In this document: in pieces, positions 61,932 through 64,000 of the stretch
How positions within the stretch are numbered: the stretch's first letter is position 1
Layout of the letters: every line of letters starts with the position of its first letter
Assembly: GCA_965223675.1 (NCBI GenBank)
Contig: OZ245013.1
Span: 1,674,001-1,738,000, forward strand
Source of the DNA: JAGQKC01 sp965223675
GTDB lineage: Bacteria > Nitrospirota > Nitrospiria > Nitrospirales > UBA8639
Reading direction: 5' to 3'
Length of the DNA stretch: 64,000 nucleotides
Translations under genes and position numbers: made by a program
Notes under the pieces: model-generated
What the model saw: the letters and a program-made list of their open reading frames with translations, nothing else
The model's database searches: none
What the model was told of the DNA's origin: nothing

Positions 61932-62459
61932 CTACGAGCCTGTTTTCAAAATAATGTCGATCATGATGTCGTCTGCAAGTTTGTGAAGTGCCGAACGAAT
62001 GTGTTCGAAACTGGTTTGGGCGGGTGGGACGAGCTCAGCCTCAGCCCGAAAAATCCGTTCTCCTGACATGGGGGCACTCTCGATAACCGTTCGAAGGTCT
62101 TGCACGCTGACCCCAAGAGCTGCCAATTTACTCGAAATCTCTCGCACGATCCCTGGATGGTCTTGTCCAACCAGTTCCAAATGCAAGGTATTGCGGTGGT
62201 CCACCTCCACCAATTTCCAGTCGCTCTCCACGACATTCACGGTAAGGCCTTGGTCGGCAAGCGTAGGCAGTGCCGAAATGAACCCCTCTGCCTGATTCTC
62301 GGGAAGGTTAATCTGAACGACCCCTGCGAAATGCCCGGCAAGCCGCGCCATACGGCTCTCGTCCCAGCTTCCTTCATGGTGGGCGATGAAATCCGCCAGC
62401 GCTTCGACCAATCCAGGCCGATCTTTGCCGATGACCGTTAACACCAGTGCACGTGCCAT
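61932..62459 (-). CDS. Two-ACT-domain protein, GcvR-like
   Basis: A 175-aa protein with two ACT domains. The first is RALVLTVIGKDRPGLVEALA, the second LHLELVGQDHPGIVREISSKLAALGVSV. This is the GcvR arrangement; GcvR restrains the glycine-cleavage activator GcvA, but no gcvA is nearby and a generic amino-acid sensing role is equally possible. It converges with the toxin gene. The start is ATG at 62459. Confidence 0.87.
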   Translation of the reverse strand: MARALVLTVIGKDRPGLVEALADFIAHHEGSWDESRMARLAGHFAGVVQINLPENQAEGFISALPTLADQGLTVNVVESDWKLVEVDHRNTLHLELVGQDHPGIVREISSKLAALGVSVQDLRTVIESAPMSGERIFRAEAELVPPAQTSFEHIRSALHKLADDIMIDIILKTGS

Positions 62460-62898
62460 TGTTCTACTCGTTTGGAAAATGCATGCTCTCGTTCAAGAAG
62501 GGATTGTGGAAAGGAGATTGAACGTCAGCGTTATAGCCGATTCACATATCCTCACATGTTTGACGTATATATTATCTCCTAGAATGTCCTAAGTAAGCAC
62601 ATGAAAAATAATTGGATTCGCTATGATCAAGGTGAAACGTACTGGACAGAACCACAGATGTCAATTTGACAAAACCTTGTTTTAAAAGAAAAGAAAGGAA
62701 GATATTACCAAAGAGCTTCTTAGCCATAAGTTGAAATTTTTGGAATTGAGCCTTGTAGCCCTGAGGGGCATGCAGGAAATTTGAGGTTTACGGAATCCTC
62801 AATTTGGATTGGATTTGGATGAAATGATAAATTACACACACATTCTCCCCCTTCTTCTTTCTGAAACGCGACTCTGATTCTTGTAGGGAAAGTTCCTC
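62460..62898. other. Non-coding divergent region
   Basis: About 440 bases between divergent genes. A/T-rich, no credible frame, no recognized promoter pair or repeat. Confidence 0.5.
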
Positions 62899-63219
62899 AT
62901 GAATCATTGGATCACGAAGGTTCCCGATAAGATTTTTCTGTGGGATATCGATGGCATCTACAGAGGCTTTTACTATTTACACGGACAATCTAAACATTTT
63001 GTTGGACCATGCGGGTTTCTCGGAAAACATATCCAAGAGGTGTTACCCCCTGAAACTGCCGACACCGTGAGAGAATGTCTGACACTGACCTTGAAGACAA
63101 AACAAACTCAGATTGGAGAAATACATCTCCCGCTCGAGGAGCTCTCTCATACTCAAACCATTAGATTCGTACCCTATGAAGACAAAGTACTCGGTCTAGT
63201 GAACGATGATCCGACGTAA
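62899..63219 (+). CDS. Small orphan PAS-like protein
   Basis: A 106-aa protein. It has a PAS-type core: FLWDIDGIYRGFYYL, GFLGKHIQEVLPPETADTVRECLTLTL and a final strand RFVPYEDKVLGLVND. There is no output domain. The ATG has gtagggaaagttcc upstream. It could be a fragment of a sensor gene, but the start and stop look natural. The call rests on the VLPPE helix pattern and is moderate. Confidence 0.6.
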   Translation: MNHWITKVPDKIFLWDIDGIYRGFYYLHGQSKHFVGPCGFLGKHIQEVLPPETADTVRECLTLTLKTKQTQIGEIHLPLEELSHTQTIRFVPYEDKVLGLVNDDPT

Positions 63220-63562
63220 CTCTTCTTGACGAGAAAAATTTAGTCGAGAATTCGGATCAATCTAACTCTATTTTTCTGCCACCTATTTGGGAAATGCCTA
63301 TTCCCTTCCAAGGAAGAATCAGTCAACTTTTTCCTTAACGAGTATGTGTCTGGCTCTCCATGCCATAATTCCTCCTTTTAATTCTTAATCCTAATTCATC
63401 TCAAAATTGATGTTCGAAGTGACAAAATCGTGTGAAATGTTCGGCCGGATTTTCAAGCCAAACCTACACAGCGAAGATTTAAGTGGCAAAGTTTGTTGGA
63501 GATTGACTCCAAATCTTTATAGTTGAGTAATATTATTAAGTATTTATAATCATTATATAACT
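63220..63562. other. Non-coding convergent region
   Basis: About 340 bases, A/T-rich. A short repeat-like stretch (ggagattgactccaaatctt) follows agatttaagtgg. I see no terminator or gene. Confidence 0.5.
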
Positions 63563-64000
63563 TTAACGTCCGCAACACTTTTTGTACTTTTTCGAACTTC
63601 CGCATGGGCAGGATTCATTTCGCCCAATTTTTCCTTGCTCGGCTACAGCCTTCTCTAATCGTGCTTGCTTGAGTTGAGTCGCTTTAGACTCCAATTTTGA
63701 AAATTGTTCTGCACTTAGTCCCAATAAATCCATAAATTCCCAACTAACATCGTCTAATAACCCTAACGAATCAAAAGTTATCTCTAACAGTAAACGACTT
63801 TTTTCGCCAACACCTATCATTACTGCTCGCACGTGGTCTCTTGCCAGTTCTTCATCTCGCTGGAGGATTCCGTCCTGCCAACAGAAAATTGTAAGATTAA
63901 ATTCCCCAAACAGAGATATTGGTTTCGGACGGCGAGAAATTTTTTGATCTTTTAGTACCTCTTCGATCCTAGTGGTAATACCGCTTCTATTTTCTCCACT
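63563..64000 (-). CDS. SEC-C zinc-motif protein (5' end cut by window edge)
   Basis: The frame is open to the right edge, giving at least 146 codons; the start lies outside. An internal GTG at 63832 could be mistaken for a start, but the protein-like frame continues upstream (for example KDQKISRRPKPISLFGEFN). The C-terminus is the SEC-C zinc-binding motif GRNESCPCGSSKKYKKCCG, found at the end of SecA and in many stand-alone proteins. The rest is not recognized. Confidence 0.85.
   Translation of the reverse strand, partial: SGENRSGITTRIEEVLKDQKISRRPKPISLFGEFNLTIFCWQDGILQRDEELARDHVRAVMIGVGEKSRLLLEITFDSLGLLDDVSWEFMDLLGLSAEQFSKLESKATQLKQARLEKAVAEQGKIGRNESCPCGSSKKYKKCCGR

Overview
The window is a motility and chemotaxis locus from a Gram-negative bacterium. 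LptD shows that it has a lipopolysaccharide outer membrane. Gene content, gene order and moderate GC by eye suggest Nitrospirota (Nitrospira-like). That placement is an inference from style, since no rRNA or other marker gene is present. Nearly everything from 1 to 60.4 kb is transcribed leftwards on the minus strand. Both window edges cut a gene: a CheB at the left and a SEC-C protein at the right.

Read in the direction of transcription, the right part holds moaC-moaD-moaE-moaA (molybdenum cofactor), then accD, folC, lptD and a secreted repeat protein. Next is a FleQ/FlrA-like sigma-54 activator behind a sigma-70-like promoter that carries an inverted repeat. It is followed by a coupled TPR protein, FlrB-like kinase and FlrC-like activator. 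A sigma-54 promoter precedes flgB-flgC-fliE-fliF-fliG-fliH-fliI-fliJ-motE-like-fliK-flgD-flgE. A second sigma-54 promoter precedes fliL-M-N-O-P-Q-R-flhB-flhA-flhF-flhG-fliA.

Downstream of fliA comes a partner-switching module: a receiver-PP2C phosphatase, a receiver-ATPase, a Cache-PAS histidine kinase and a STAS protein. A good sigma-28 promoter sits just before the STAS gene. The chemotaxis block follows: a membrane-anchored receptor-like protein, CheY, an S23-type four-helix protein, CheA, CheW, two chemoreceptors, a heme protein, CheR, CheD, CheB, a tandem Hpt protein and a second CheB. The promoters read as a cascade from sigma-70 to sigma-54 to sigma-28.

The right end (60.6-64 kb) is accessory: a DsrE-like protein, a Phd/RelE toxin-antitoxin pair with a near-consensus promoter and palindromic operator, a two-ACT GcvR-like protein, an orphan PAS protein and the SEC-C protein.

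The most unusual features are as follows. Many gene junctions contain a palindromic tract built from 7-base phrases such as GTGAAAA, and one pair of tracts frames the S23 gene. One Hpt domain has Arg in place of its phospho-accepting His. CheD and a receptor-like protein share a C-terminal VTLF. MoaD ends Gly-Gly-Ser instead of Gly-Gly. The MotE-like protein carries a 90-bp tandem repeat. A heme-binding chemoreceptor lies next to a soluble protein of the same fold.
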